Under the pieces are notes generated by a model. It was not told the DNA's origin and searched no databases. It worked only from the letters and a program-made list of their open reading frames with translations. From Primulina eburnea (Eukaryota > Streptophyta > Magnoliopsida > Lamiales > Gesneriaceae), in assembly GCF_022965805.1 (NCBI RefSeq), contig NW_027331413.1, forward strand, positions 80,159 through 144,158: a stretch of DNA of 64,000 nt. The letters run 5' to 3'. Below, piece by piece: positions 12,108-23,674 of the stretch. Within the stretch, counting starts at the first letter, position 1; each line of letters begins with the position of its first letter. A program made the position numbers and the translations under genes.

Positions 12108-12463
12108 TCACTTAGCCATCCACTGTCTTATACCTCTAGTGGAAGTCTTGAGGAAGCTGTCAGACTCAGATATGAGCTCCAGGATTCTCCTTTCCTGATA
12201 GAGCATCAGTTCGTAGATATGGTCTGGTTCGAAAATGCTCTCCGTAGCAACGTGCAAACGCTCCCGGTATTTCTCTAGTTTTTCCAGCAGGATGGGGGTG
12301 GTAGCCATCTCATTCTCCCAAAGAAACTGGAGTCCCTGCAGCTCCTCCCAGTAGCGAAGGATTTGATGAAAGACTTCATCTTCCATCTTTACTTTACCTC
12401 CAGAGCTGCGCGCATGAAATCGTTTTCCATATCCGGAGCCTTTGAACTAGTTGCACCTGCCAT
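12108..12463 (-). CDS. Antisense reading frame in copia 3' region, unknown protein
   Basis: A minus-strand frame of 92 codons (12386-12108) encodes an acidic, Leu/Glu-rich, probably helical protein ending WMAK. Upstream on the same strand, ATG at 12463 opens MAGATSSKAPDMENDF and reads 24 codons to a TAA just before the 12386 ATG, in a different frame. One small indel would join the two, so the original start is probably 12463. A CTATAAATA box lies 54 bases upstream of that ATG. It is antisense to pol, between pol and the sense extra frame. I do not recognise the protein. Antisense accessory frames are known in some plant LTR elements, but a role here is unproven. Confidence 0.5.
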
Positions 12464-12516
12464 TTAATCTGCTGAATATTATTTGCTGATATGTTTAAGA
12501 CTAACTGAGCTACTCT

Positions 12517-12525
12517 TATTTATAG
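12517..12525 (-). promoter_or_regulatory. TATA box candidate for the antisense frame
   Basis: Minus-strand CTATAAATAAGAGTAGC resembles the LTR promoter CTATAAATAAGTAAAGAGAGTAGC at 32927. It lies 54 bases upstream of ATG 12463, which would leave a short leader. Confidence 0.5.
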
Positions 12526-13059
12526 CCCAGGATTAAGGAAGATGAAAGGACAAGTCATTACGGAAGACGATTAACCTTCTAAGCATAATATTTAATTTAA
12601 TTCGTCTCGCTTAAAGTTCACGTAATTTATTTTATGCATTTATTAAGGGGGAATATTGGTTTAACAAGTTAACTGAGAATACAGTAGTTAGTAAATCTTC
12701 AATTGAAATGAGAAAGTTTTACAACTGATCGTTCAGCTGATGATTTCACTAATCTTCTCACGTAAGTAATTAACCATTTAACCATTGTATATTCCAAATC
12801 AAGAGGCATGACTGATTATCAAGCATTAAATGCTATCTTTCATCAAATGACAGGTTGAACGTGGACCCCTTTAATCCACGTATTCTTAACACGCTTGCAG
12901 CACACGTACACAGATTTTTGATTTCGAAATTTCGTGGACTGTCACGTGTCCAATAATTCGAACAGTAATGTACATTAGTACTTTACCCGCTCCATTTCAG
13001 TTTTTCTTCCTTACGCTTACAACAAATTTTCAGAGCAAAAACAAAATCAAGTCTTCTTT

Positions 13060-13067
13060 TTCACAGG
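13060..13067 (+). promoter_or_regulatory. Possible 3' splice site before the sense extra frame
   Basis: The pyrimidine-rich 'tcttctttttcacag|ga' lies about 16 bases before ATG 13084. It has the form of a plant splice acceptor and could allow the downstream frame to be expressed from a spliced RNA. No donor was identified, so this is speculative. Confidence 0.3.
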
Positions 13068-13083
13068 ATATCATTCACGACAA

Positions 13084-13667
13084 ATGGCAAATCAAACTCC
13101 CGCACATATGTTGAATGCAATGCCGATCAACTTTGGATCACTCCTAACAGTTGGAGAAGCCGATATCAAAAACGTATTTCTAAAGCTGGAATCAGCAGGA
13201 CTAAGAACGTTTTTGGGGCAATCGTCTCAAGAGATATACCCAAAGGAACTCCAAGAATTTTACTCCACTGGAAAAATCACTTCTGATGGAAACATCGATT
13301 CTATTATCAATGGTCAGTTGTTGACCATTTCTGAAGATTCCTTTGGAGAGTTATTCTTGCTGCCTTCTGATGGTATGGCACATCTTGCTGAGGTAAAAGC
13401 ATATGACATTGAAGAGATGCAAACCCTTCTCTCCGCTGATGGACGGAAAATCAAGGTTTCTGAACCAAAGAAAGAACTAAAGCATGAAGCTCAGTTTCAT
13501 GTTGAAGAACCGCAGAAAAACTCGCTTGACCAACAGTCAGAACCATCAGTCACTGACCCGCCAACTGAAACTACATCAGATACGCAACTGAATCAGCAGG
13601 GCAGCCCATCTACTGTTCTTATTCTATCTTCTTCCCCTCCAGTTCATCAAGAAGTAAATATGGAAGA
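13084..13667 (+). pseudogene. Copia extra frame downstream of pol, part 1 (interrupted)
   Basis: ATG 13084 opens a frame beginning MANQTPAHMLNAMPINFG. It has a folded-looking N-terminal part (about residues 1-125) followed by a Gln/Glu/Pro/Ser-rich tail. It runs intact to the target duplication GAAGA at 13663-13667, where element C is inserted. After removing C the frame continues at 31822. This is the position of the env-like or additional frame of Sireviruses, but no signal peptide or membrane segment is visible. I do not recognise the fold. The open frame past 13667 is LTR sequence. Confidence 0.65.
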
Positions 13668-14117
13668 TGTAGTACCCAAATTCAGTACACGTATAACCCA
13701 TTCATTAATTAAATTGTTAAATATTTTATTTAAGTTTAAAATGATTTTAGCGATGCGTGATTTATTTAAATTTCATTATTTTAATGTTTAGGTGATGCAC
13801 GTTGAAATATTTTTCAAGTTTAATGTTTCAGGCGATTATTCGAGGCGGAATCGAGGAAAAGACCGGTGACAATTTTTGGCAATTTTAATGTAGTATTTTA
13901 TTTTAAGTTGAGGATGGGGTATTTTAAATAAATTATAGAGTTTTAGTATTTTAAAAAGCCTATTATATTGATCAAGCGATTTTATGATGGTACCTTTAAA
14001 TAATTGCCACTTGTGCATTTTATCTCAAATGTAGAGGTGTTATTAAAAGTTAAGGGAATGTTAGGATTTTAATTAGTTGCTAATTAATAATTAAGAAAAT
14101 CATTCCCTAATTTTTTC

Positions 14118-14160
14118 ACACACACACACACACGTATATCACACAATACACACATACACA
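14118..14160. repeat. (CA)n microsatellite in LTR C
   Basis: A run of CA dinucleotides, then 'cgtatatcacacaatacacacatacaca'. It is shorter in the 3' LTR at 29737-29770. Confidence 0.85.
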
Positions 14161-15044
14161 TCTATTCATTCATATTTTTATGAAAAGAAACCTAGGGTTC
14201 ATATCAATACAGCAGCCGCCCCTTTTCTCTCAAATTCCAGCAAGATTTTGTTGAATTTTCTCCAAAGAAAATCGTGCCACGTTCGTCTCGGATCGACCCT
14301 CACTCCGTTTCTGCTTTGATATCGTCGTTACGATATTTCTAATCATCAAAGGCACATATAATCTTTTTTTTGCTGCATCAATCATGTCATATTATGTGTT
14401 GCGTTGTTTATGCGTAAAAATATATGTGTGACATTCGTCGTTTGAGCGGAAAATGGTTTGGATCATTTTTGAGATAATTTTAGATCTGAAAACTTGTTTT
14501 TGCTGTAATTTATAAAACTGCGATTTTTCGGTCGTGATTCTGAGAAAACTTTCAACGTAAAAATTGTATAAATTTTTAGATACCTTCGATTTGACAGTAA
14601 AATCGAAATATTTGGATAAAAATTGAGTGAGTTATGGCGTTTTCCGTGGGACTGCTCAAACTGCGTTTTTTCAGAAAATTATGTATTGACGCGTTCTTGA
14701 AATTAAATTGTTGCAGGCTTCGTTGGGGATCGATGGGTGAACGTTGCAGTGTATAGGTATAATCAGTATGATGTTGGGTTGTTATTTTGACATGTTGTTC
14801 GGTGTTGATAAGAATTCGAATACACTAGAAGTCATAGGAACCGATTTGGTGTCAATTGCCACGTTTTTGAATTGTATGTGCCGTAAGGTGGACGTCATTG
14901 CTTTGGGTGCTTGGATGAAGTTGTTTCTATGTTTTAGCATGTTAGGATGTGTCTCGAGTTGTCGGTTCATGGTCTGTACGATCAAGTCTAGAATGTAAGC
15001 ATGACATGCGCATGATTTTCGTGAGTTCGCGTCCAACAAGAGTA

Positions 15045-15305
15045 CACGGACCCGAACACGGACCCTGGCACGGGGTCCTTGTCTTTGTCTCTTCTTGATT
15101 GTCCTTTTTGCAAGAGTACACGGGCCCCACACGGACCAGGGAACGGGGTCCGTGCCTTTCTATCATTCGATGTGTATTTTTACCGAGTCTACACGGACCT
15201 GGAGCCGGACCAGGGCACGGGGTCCATGTCCCTTCATTTTTTTGGTACTTTCTTTGAGAACACACACGGAACCATACACGGAACCGGACCCGGGGTATGT
15301 GTACT
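15045..15305. repeat. ACACGGACC/GGTCCGTGT inverted-repeat array in 5' LTR C
   Basis: Four modules spaced roughly 80-90 bases apart each contain ACACGG(A)CC-type left arms and GG(G)GTCCGTG-type right arms, able to pair with each other. The array recurs at 30535-30800 in the 3' LTR with better preserved arms. Confidence 0.8.
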
Positions 15306-16045
15306 TCATGTTTTGGGAAAACATAATTGCTTGTTTTGGAATTTCATGTGATGGTTTAGTACACTGATTTTAAATAGGTAAATTCCCGAGAGTTTTAGAA
15401 CGTCTTAAGTTATTTATGGGGTTTAGTGGTGAGCATATGTACCTACGTCTAAGCAATGCAAGTTAAGTAGTTTAAATTTTTTTATTATGTGCAGCAACGG
15501 TCCCGATCGAAGTCCAACGAATCCCTCAACGCCAAGTAAGTTTGTTTGTCGTGCAAGAAAATATTTTAAGTTTTGAGGTATGCTAAATGTCTTGTGACCA
15601 ATTATGAATGGGTTTGGAAGTCGGTGAATTTGGGCGAGGACCTCTCCACTCCATTAAATTATGAACGGGTTTAGATCGTGATTGGAAAGCGTTAAATCAT
15701 GAACGTGGACCAATCAACCCATTAAATAATGAACGGGGATCTCATGTATGTGGCAGTGGATACGTCTCTGTAATCCCAGTACTATGGTTTAGTCTGATCA
15801 GGCGAAATATGTTATAGGTCACTTGCTTTTAAACATCCTCTACGCAAAATGATGAAGTTCATGTATGTTCAAGTATATACAAGTATGCAAGCATGTTATG
15901 AGAAGTTCTCACGTTATGGCACGAATATGTTATGTATGTATGTTCACGTTTATGGCAAGTTCAAGTTTCAAGTATGTATGTCCTATTTTAAAGGTTGCAT
16001 GTGGTTTTATTACGTATTATTCATTACTTTCAGTTTATACGTGTT

Positions 16046-16059
16046 GAGTCTTTAGACTC
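16046..16059. repeat. Conserved palindrome GAGTCTTTAGACTC in LTR C
   Basis: A GAGTC...GACTC inverted repeat inside a longer conserved block (ctcactagacttgatcgatgcaggtgagga) about 280 bases before the LTR end. The same block occurs at 31524, 34035 and 63215. Confidence 0.8.
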
Positions 16060-16340
16060 ACTAGACTTGATCGATGCAGGTGAGGACGTTTATGAGGAGA
16101 CTGACGGTGGGGACCAAGGAGCAGCCTTGGACTGAGCGGGAGGCTAAACCCGAGGACCGCCATGTTTTTTAAGCTTTATGAAAATATTGAATACTTTTGT
16201 CAAACTTTATTTTAGATCTTCCGTTGCGACAAGTTGAGACGTACAGTTATTTTATCGAATTTTTGAACGCCCATGTTTATTTAAGAAAATTTTTAATTTT
16301 TCTGCAAATTTTAAATAGTAAAAGTACGGTACGTTACAGT

Positions 16341-16354
16341 TGGTATCAGAGCGG
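16341..16354 (+). other. Primer-binding site of element C
   Basis: TGGTATCAGAGCGG two bases after the LTR end is complementary to the 3' end of initiator Met tRNA. Confidence 0.92.
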
Positions 16355-16575
16355 TGTTCTTGTAAAGGGTTATGCCTACTGCCAGTCGCAAGAAGCTCAC
16401 GAAGTCACACCTCAAGTCTGTAAGTTTTAAAGTTTTGAATTATGTTATGTAGTAAACGCATTGTCATGATTTCAGCCTGTTTACATTTTGAAGTTCAGAG
16501 TACGTGCATCTATGCTATTGTTATTATATATTCTTGCATAGTGGGTTTACGTGTTGTGTAAATTGTTGGAACAGA

Positions 16576-17070
16576 ATGCCTCCTAAACGTGTGGTTGACC
16601 GGGAAACGAGGGATGAGGACAGAGAGCCTCGGGAGGAGAGGGGAGACGCTCCTCCACCTCCGCCTCCACCGCCAGATATGCAGGCACAGATGCTTGCAGG
16701 AATGACTCAGTTCTTCGCACAGATTGCGAGGAACCAGACTGCAGTAGATGCGGGGGAGAGGCCCAGACCGGAAGCAGTGTATGCGAGATTTAGGAGGATG
16801 AATCCTAAGGAGGTTTCGCGTACCACCGACCCGATGATAGCTGAGGGATGGATTAAGTCCATCAAGGTAATTTTTGACTTTATGGAACTGACCGATGCAG
16901 ATAGGGTCAGGTGTGCCACGTTCCTTCTGTCAGGGGACGCCAGACTATGGTGGGAGAGTGCATCAGTGGCAGTCAACTTACAAGTTTTGCCTTGGAATGG
17001 TTTCAAGGAGGTTTTCTACTCTAAGTACTTCACTGAAGAAGTACGTTCCCGTCTAACCAGGGAGTTTATG
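16576..17070 (+). pseudogene. Gag of element C, N-terminal part (interrupted by J)
   Basis: ATG 16576 opens MPPKRVVDRETRDED, then an acidic, proline-rich stretch and the start of the retrotransposon Gag domain (motifs TDPMIAEGWIKSI and DARLWWESAS). The frame is open up to the duplication TTATG at 17066-17070, where element J is inserted. It continues at 25406. Gag forms the virus-like particle. Confidence 0.9.
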
Positions 17071-18795
17071 TGTGGGGACCCGGGCTCTAACTCAATTCTT
17101 TTGGGATTTATTGGATCTTTGCTCGAAAATGTGGGTCAAAATTTTGCTTTTAAATATTAAATCAAATGTAAACATATAGCATGTCACTATTATTTAAACA
17201 ACCATAATGTACATACACATCTGTCTGATATAAACATACACGATTGTCTAAAAGTTCCGTACAAATCTAGTACAATAACAAGTAGTCTTCTTTTACACCC
17301 GGTATCGCCACACTATAAACTCTCTCTTCAACGACGTGACCCTATACCTGCCCCACCTGTTGTCAAGTACACATACAGACAAAACAACAGCCGGATAACT
17401 CCGGTGAGAACAAATCCCAGTATAAAACATGTATGCATGCAATGTAATAAATCATACACCAATGCATAGCATATATCAATGTACATGAATATAAAATCTA
17501 CAACATGTAAAGGAATACAAATCTGTATTCAACCTCTAATTCTTGACTCCATTCATTTCTACTCTAGGAATCCCGGTGTGAATAAGACGGTCTGTCACCT
17601 ACCCAACCACTCGGGGTGACGGTACGTCTTATTCCTAGATTTCGGTCAACTCTGTATCAAGGATCTACACATAGAGGAAATCTGCTCCCATGCGTCGATA
17701 CACCGAAACGTCTAGTTTTGGCTGATCTGCCAATATCTCCTATCTCTGGACTCGAATATAAATCAATAAACAAGACATTACATAATCAAGTGTAATAAAA
17801 ATCTAGTATGTGATTTAGGGAAACTCGTATCAAATCTGAATCGAGTTGTGCAATCCCGTGACCACATGAATTATACCTTTCTTGTCGAATAGCCGGTGTC
17901 GTAGTCGAAGTCTTGAGTTCACAATAACCAATACAAATCTGAAATGGCATAATCAATGTGCACTTCATCAATATACATTTCAAGCAATTCAATATACAAG
18001 CTGAAATCGGTTTCAGTATACTTCGATGGCGTAACGGCGTAATCCTTCGATACCGCTAACTCAATAATATCATACTCAATCACAAGAAATTCATACTATC
18101 ATCAAAACATCAACATATATTCTGAAATCTGTATATTTTCGGTCTATCACATGCTGATAATTCTCGAACATCTATACGGTATCCGAAATTCAATCCGATT
18201 GCATTTCTACGATGCTCAATATACCAAAAACACGTATTTCTAATAAAATCATAACTTCTCCAACATATGAATTTCGAAGCATGCTGGAAATGAACAATAC
18301 TTAATCCTTAGCTAGCTCTTGTTGCAAGGATCACAAATCTGTACTCGAAATTAAAATCGGATAGCTAGTTGTTGCATAATCTCAATTCTAATATGAAGAA
18401 ACTTTGAAGAAAACAAAGGGGAACTCTCGGTGCTCTCAGCTGCTGGAATGAAGAATGAAGATTCAGCAATTTCATATATATATACATGCCATGTGTCAAG
18501 CCAAGAAACAAAGGTGGCATTCTCGCATGCAGCACCGCGGGTGCGGTCTTCTTGTACCGCGGGTGCGCTCATGCTTCGGCAGCCCTTTCATTTTCTGAAA
18601 TTCATCGACCGCGGGTGCGGTGATGCTACGGCCAAACTTCATAATTCTGAATAATACACCGCGGGTGCGGTCTTGTCCGAGGCGCAGGTGCGGTATGGCT
18701 TCGGCCATTCTTTCAAAAATTCTCATTTTTATATCATGCATTCTCACCTCTTCAAATCTAACATCAATGACAACTGATAATTCTCGAGCCTTACA
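17071..18795 (-). repeat. 3' LTR of element J
   Basis: Minus-strand LTR from 18795 (TGTAAGGCTCGAGAATTATC) to 17071 (GGGTCCCCACA). It includes a TATA-like tract at 18474-18485 and the GC-rich array at 18533-18697. Short open frames in both strands across this LTR are not genes. Confidence 0.94.
18533..18697. repeat. ACCGCGGGTGCGGT array in J 3' LTR
   Basis: Four to five copies of (a)CCGCGGGTGCGGT or variants lie within about 165 bases, immediately upstream (minus strand) of the TATA-like tract. The same array is at 25138-25302 in the other LTR. Confidence 0.85.
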
Positions 18796-18813
18796 TTTCT
18801 CCCCCTCTTAGAC
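18796..18813 (-). other. Polypurine tract of element J
   Basis: Minus-strand GTCTAAGAGGGGGAGAAA directly precedes the 3' LTR. This is the plus-strand primer expected for an LTR retrotransposon. Confidence 0.9.
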
Positions 18814-18897
18814 AGGAGTTCGTCCTCGAACTCGTAAGCAAACAATCATGCAAGTATATACATAACAGTATAATCAAAACTGAAAGGAAGACTCACA

Positions 18898-21800
18898 TCA
18901 TATGAATAGATCGGGATGTTTCTGTCTCATATCAGACTCTGTCTCCCAAGTTGCCTCCTCAATGCCATGACGACTCCACTGAACCTTCACAAGCGGAATG
19001 GTCTTGGTTCTAAGCTGTTTCTCCTTCCGATCAAGAATTTGTATCGGTCTTTCCACATAGCTCAGAGTCTGATCTAATTCGGCTTCGTCAGGCTGAATGA
19101 CATGAGAATAATCTGGCATATATCTACGCAACATTGATACATGAAATACATCATGTATCCCCGACAAAGAAGGAGGAAGATCAAGTCTGTAAGCTCGATC
19201 GCCAATCTTCTCAAGGATCTCATACGGACCGACGTATCTAGGAGACAACTTTCCACGCTTGCCAAATCTGACAACGCCTCTGAAAGGTGAAATCTTCAAA
19301 AATACTCTGTCTCCCTGCTCAAATATCAACGTTCTGCATCTGATATTGGCGTATTTCGCTTGCCTATCCTATGCCGTCTTCATTCTCTTCTGAATGATCT
19401 TCACTTTCTCGGTCATCTCACGAATCATATCAGGCCCCAACTCTGGTACCTCAGAGATATCATCCCAGTATAACGGAGATCTGCACTTCTTTCCGTATAA
19501 AGCTTCGAACGGTGCCATCTCAATGCTAGTCTGATAGCTGTTGTTGTATGAAAATTCACACAACGGCAATGAATCTTGCCAACTAGTACCAAAGTCTAGT
19601 ACTACAGCTCTTAGCATGTCCTCTAAAGTCTGGATAGTCCGCTCTGACTATCCGTCCGTCTGAGGATGATAAGCAGTGCTCAGGTGTAAAGTCGTACCTA
19701 GAGCCTGCTGCAGGCTGTGCCAAAAGTGAGAAGTAAATCGTGGATCACGATTTGATACGATCGACTTCGGCACACCGTGCAATCTGACGACCTCTCTGAC
19801 ATACTACTCTGCCATCTGATCGTGTCGATAGGTCATTCTGTATGAAATAAAGCACGCTGACTTGGTCAGTCTGTCAATGATGACCCAAATCGAGTCACAG
19901 CCCCGCGAAGATCGAGGTAACTTTGTCACAAAATCCATGGAAATGTGGTCCCATTTCCATTCAGGAATAGACAAACTCTGAAGTAAACCTCCGGGTTTCT
20001 TTCTTTCTGCCTTCACCTGCTGGCAATTCAAGCATTTAGACACAAATTCTGCAATATCTGTCTTCATCTGCCTCCACCAGAATTGCGTCTTCAAATCATT
20101 GTAAATCTTCCTGCCACCAGGATGAATACTAAACCGACTACAGTGTGCCTCTGCCATGATCTGTCTTCTCAAATCGGGAGCATCTGGCACTACTAGACGG
20201 TTATTCATGTACAGAACAGAATCTCTAACCTGATACTCTGATATATGACCAGCTCTGACCATATCAATCGATTTCTGAACGCTCGGATCAGTTCTCTGCG
20301 CCTCTTTGACCCTCAAAATCAAATCTGGCTCAATCTGAATCGCAGCAAGTCACAACGGTCTACTCTCTGTATCAAATTTCAACCCAGACAAGCAACAATC
20401 CTCTACTAAATTCGACACACCTACTGTCGATAAGGAAAGAGCACATACATTTCGACTCAAGGCGTCTGCCGCTGCATTCGAATTTCCTGGATAGTACTTG
20501 ATCTCGCAATCAAAATCTTTCAGAAGATCAATCCATCGTCGCTGCCTCATATTCAACTCTGACTGAGAAAAGAGGTACTTCAAGCTCTTATGATCGGAAT
20601 AAATTTCAAATTTCTTGCCATTCAAATAATGACGCCAGATCTTCAAGGCAAAGACAATCGCCGCCAATTCAAGATCATGAATCGGATAACGAGTTTCGTG
20701 CGGCTTCAGCTGTCTAGAGGCGTACGCTATCACGAGCCCTCGCTGCATAAGAACACATCCTAGCCCTCTGTGAGATGCGTCACAATATACAACAAACTCA
20801 CCTGTACCTGAAGGAATCGTCAAGACAGGTGCACTAGTCAGCCTCTTCTTGAACTCCACAAAACTGGCTTCACAATCTTCGGACCACACAAATGGCATGT
20901 TCTTCTGTGTCAACTGGGTGATAGGCTTCGCTATACTGGAGAAATCTCGGATAAAACGACGATAATACCCGGCTAGACCCATGAAACTACGTATTTCAGG
21001 CACAGAAGTCGGTCTCGGCCAACTGATCACAGCCTCAACTTTACTCGGATCTACCGCAATACCATCTCCAGATATAATGTGACCCAAGAAGACAACCTGT
21101 TTCAGCCAGAATTCGCACTTGGATAATTTGGCGTACAACTGCTCATTTCTTAAAGTCTTCAATACAATTCTCAGATGATCTGCATGCTCAGTCAGACTCT
21201 TCGAATATACCAAAATATCATCAATGAACACAATCACAAAATCATCTAAATATCTCTGAAAGATGCGGTTCATCAAACTCATAAATACCGCTGGTGCATT
21301 CTCAACCCGAAAGGCATAACAATAAACTCGTAATGTCCATACCTGGTTCGGAATGCAGTCTTCGGAATATCAACGTCTCTAACTCTGAGCTGATGATACC
21401 CTGATCTCAAATCAATCTTCGAGTATACAGAAGATCCATGTAACTGATCAAATAAATCATCGATGCGCGGCAAAGGATACTTGTTCTTCACTGTTGCCTT
21501 GTTCAACTGTCGGTAATCAATACACAGTCGCATCGAACCATCTTTCTTTCTAACGAAAAGCACCGGAGCACCCCAAGGAGATACACTGGGTCTGATATAT
21601 CCCTTGGACAGAAGATCTTCCAACTGTGCTTTTAATTCTTTCAGTTCAATAGGCGCCATCCTATACAGAGCTCTCGAAATAGGAACACTGCCTGGTACAA
21701 GATCTATGCTAAAATCTACCTCTCGAACTGGAGGCAACCTCGGAATCTCATCTGGAAACACATTTGCAAACTCGCAAACCACTGGCAAATCTGCCAATGC

Positions 21801-22466
21801 TGGGCTTGACTTCAGTAAATCCACTGAATATACGAGAAAGCCCTCTGCTCCTCTCTGAAGCAATCTACTCATGGTCAGAGCAGATACGAAGGGAATCCGA
21901 GATCTTGAACCCTTTCCGTAGAATTTCCACTCATCTGTCATCTCGGGTCTAAATCTGACAATCTTTTGGAAACAATCTACAGTGGCCCTGTATTTGGTTA
22001 ACATATCTATGCCAACTATACAATCAAAATCAGCTAAACCAAGTATTACACAATCTAGATCAATCTCGTGCCCCTCAAACTGAAGCATACAGTGTCTAAC
22101 AGTAGTCACAGATATCAAACCACTTCCCAACGGAGATGTAATAGACACTACAGTAGACATCGACTCGACAGGCAATGAATGTCTCAATGCAAAATGCTCA
22201 GATATGAATGTATGGGATGCACCTGTGTCTATCAACACATATGCAGGATAACCGTAAAGGAAACAATTACCTGCAATGACATCGTCTGGTGCCTCCTGCG
22301 CCTGTTCTTCTGTCAGCGCAAAGACCCTAGCCTGCTGTCTGGGAGGTTGACTCACTGTCTGACTACCTCCTGGTCTCTGCTGGGTCTGTGTAGGTGGTGG
22401 CTGGAAAGAGTGTACAGAGGATGCCTGTCTCTCCATCTGTGGCACTAGTGCTGATGACCCTGTACT
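18898..22466 (-). pseudogene. Pol of element J: protease, RT, RNase H, integrase, chromodomain (broken)
   Basis: Protease [10 protein letters not shown] begins at 22229. The RT has the catalytic FIDD (D-D at 21222-21217). RNase H has YCDAS and DHKSLKY. Integrase has the HHCC zinc-binding region near 20190-20030 and core motifs in 20000-19640. A C-terminal chromodomain ends near 18898. This order and the chromodomain mark a Tekay-type chromovirus. Breaks are a one-base deletion near 21305 and stops at 20350 (TGA), 19804 (TAG), 19648 (TAG, two codons before the catalytic Glu) and 19369 (TAG). Most fit a C-to-T change at CAG or CGA. Confidence 0.95.
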
Positions 22467-23414
22467 CTAGAATCGTTGTGCACCTCTCTGGGGACAAACT
22501 CTGGCAAAGTGTCCCGGTTGCCTACAGACGTTGCAGCGTCCCATAACTCCCTGACACTGCTCCGTGGCATGTCGCCCTCCGCACGAACTGCAATACACGA
22601 CACTATAATCTGAACCCTGACCTCTCTGTCGAGATCCACTTGAACTCGATGAACTACTCCCGGATTTCTTAAACTGTTTACCCTTAGCCTTCAGAAATTC
22701 CTTCTTGCCGCTACTACTAGATCCACTATCAAATCGAGGAGGAGGTGATGGAAACTGAGCCATAGGCTGTGGCGGTCTCTGCCCCTGAACACCGTAGGAA
22801 GCCCCTCGCTGCCTGATCAAGCCAGCCTCTGCTCCCTTCGCTCGGTTCAGTGCCTCCGAAAAAGTATTAGGCCGTCCCGTGTTCACAAAAGTAAAGACAT
22901 CTGGATTCAACCCGTTGATGAACTGATCGGCCACTGCCTCGTCGTTCCCAGTCACATGCGGTGCAAATCGAAGCAACGCAGAAAATTTAGCAACATACTC
23001 CTCGATGTTCCACTGTCCCTGTCTCAGATTCGCAAATTCAGCTCCTTTATCTTTTCGGTAGAAGACGAGGAAGAAGCGCTGATAGAACTCATCCTTGAAG
23101 ACTTTCCACGTAATGTCAATGCCTCGATGCTCCAAGGCTCTCTTCGCAGTCAACCACCAGCTCTTTGCAACCTCTTGCAGCTGATGCCCTATCAATTTCA
23201 CACGTCGCTCATCAGTATATGCCAAAGACTCAAACAACATCTCGATATCATCAAGCCAGCTCTCGTACTCTACTGCACTCTCTGTGCCCTTCAGCGTAGG
23301 AGGATGAAAAGACCGAAACCTCTTCAGTAAGGTCTCCATCGGCGTAGCGGTGACATCCATCTGTGCACCTGATGTGCTACCCTGCTCTGGCTGTGGTATA
23401 TGTCTAGGCGGCAT
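22467..23414 (-). CDS. Gag of element J
   Basis: Open from ATG 23414 (MPPRHIPQPEQGSTSG) to TAG at 22467-22469, about 315 codons. It has a retrotransposon Gag domain in the middle (FKDEFYQRFF, NLRQGQWNIEEYVAKFSAL) and a Ser/Gly-rich basic linker. The two C-terminal zinc knuckles are CSSCGGRHATEQC and CNVCRQPGHFARVC. The TAG lies in the same frame as the protease region that follows, so it is either a nonsense change or a read-through stop separating Gag from Pol. Element K has TAG at the equivalent codon, while element B has CAG. Confidence 0.9.
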   Translation of the reverse strand: MPPRHIPQPEQGSTSGAQMDVTATPMETLLKRFRSFHPPTLKGTESAVEYESWLDDIEMLFESLAYTDERRVKLIGHQLQEVAKSWWLTAKRALEHRGIDITWKVFKDEFYQRFFLVFYRKDKGAEFANLRQGQWNIEEYVAKFSALLRFAPHVTGNDEAVADQFINGLNPDVFTFVNTGRPNTFSEALNRAKGAEAGLIRQRGASYGVQGQRPPQPMAQFPSPPPRFDSGSSSSGKKEFLKAKGKQFKKSGSSSSSSSGSRQRGQGSDYSVVYCSSCGGRHATEQCQGVMGRCNVCRQPGHFARVCPQRGAQRF

Positions 23415-23658
23415 AAATCTGATTATCAAACTGATTAGTACACAATAAATATCATCTGTCTCAGCCCTCCTCTGATCATATACCTCTGATCGAGAATTGG
23501 TTCTGATTCAGGCTTGACAAGTATATGCTGTAAATCAACTTTGATACAATACAACATATAATAGGGAAAGCAATAAATCATGCTAGCATATCAAAGCAAG
23601 GAAGATGACTCGATCTACCCCGCTCATTCTATTCTATCTTAGTCTACAGAACCTACTG

Positions 23659-23672
23659 CTCTGATACCACCT
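23659..23672 (-). other. Primer-binding site of element J
   Basis: Minus-strand GGTGGTATCAGAGC, just inside the 5' LTR, is complementary to initiator Met tRNA. Confidence 0.9.
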
Positions 23673-23674
23673 AT

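Larger units (their letters stand above)
13668..16338 (+). repeat. 5' LTR of element C
   Basis: Starts TGTAGTACCCAAATTCAGTAC and ends AGTACGGTACGTTACA, 2671 bp. It holds about 125 bases (14205-14325) that the 3' LTR lacks at 29808, besides scattered substitutions, so the pair has been diverging for some time. No gene is seen within it; short open frames across the GC-rich array are by-products of the repeat. Confidence 0.92.

Noticed and set aside
14782..15367. Overlapping frames on both strands across LTR C (and 30434-30855)
   Set aside because: By-products of the GC-rich inverted-repeat array in the LTR; frames do not match between the two LTR copies.
18430..18811. Frames at 18351-18811 repeated at 24956-25428 as a duplicated host gene
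   Set aside because: They are the two LTRs of element J; the duplication is the LTR pair, not a gene family.
21604..21952. Plus-strand frames inside element J (also 22179-22448 and 22956-23330)
   Set aside because: Shadows of the minus-strand pol and gag, without retroelement or other recognisable motifs.
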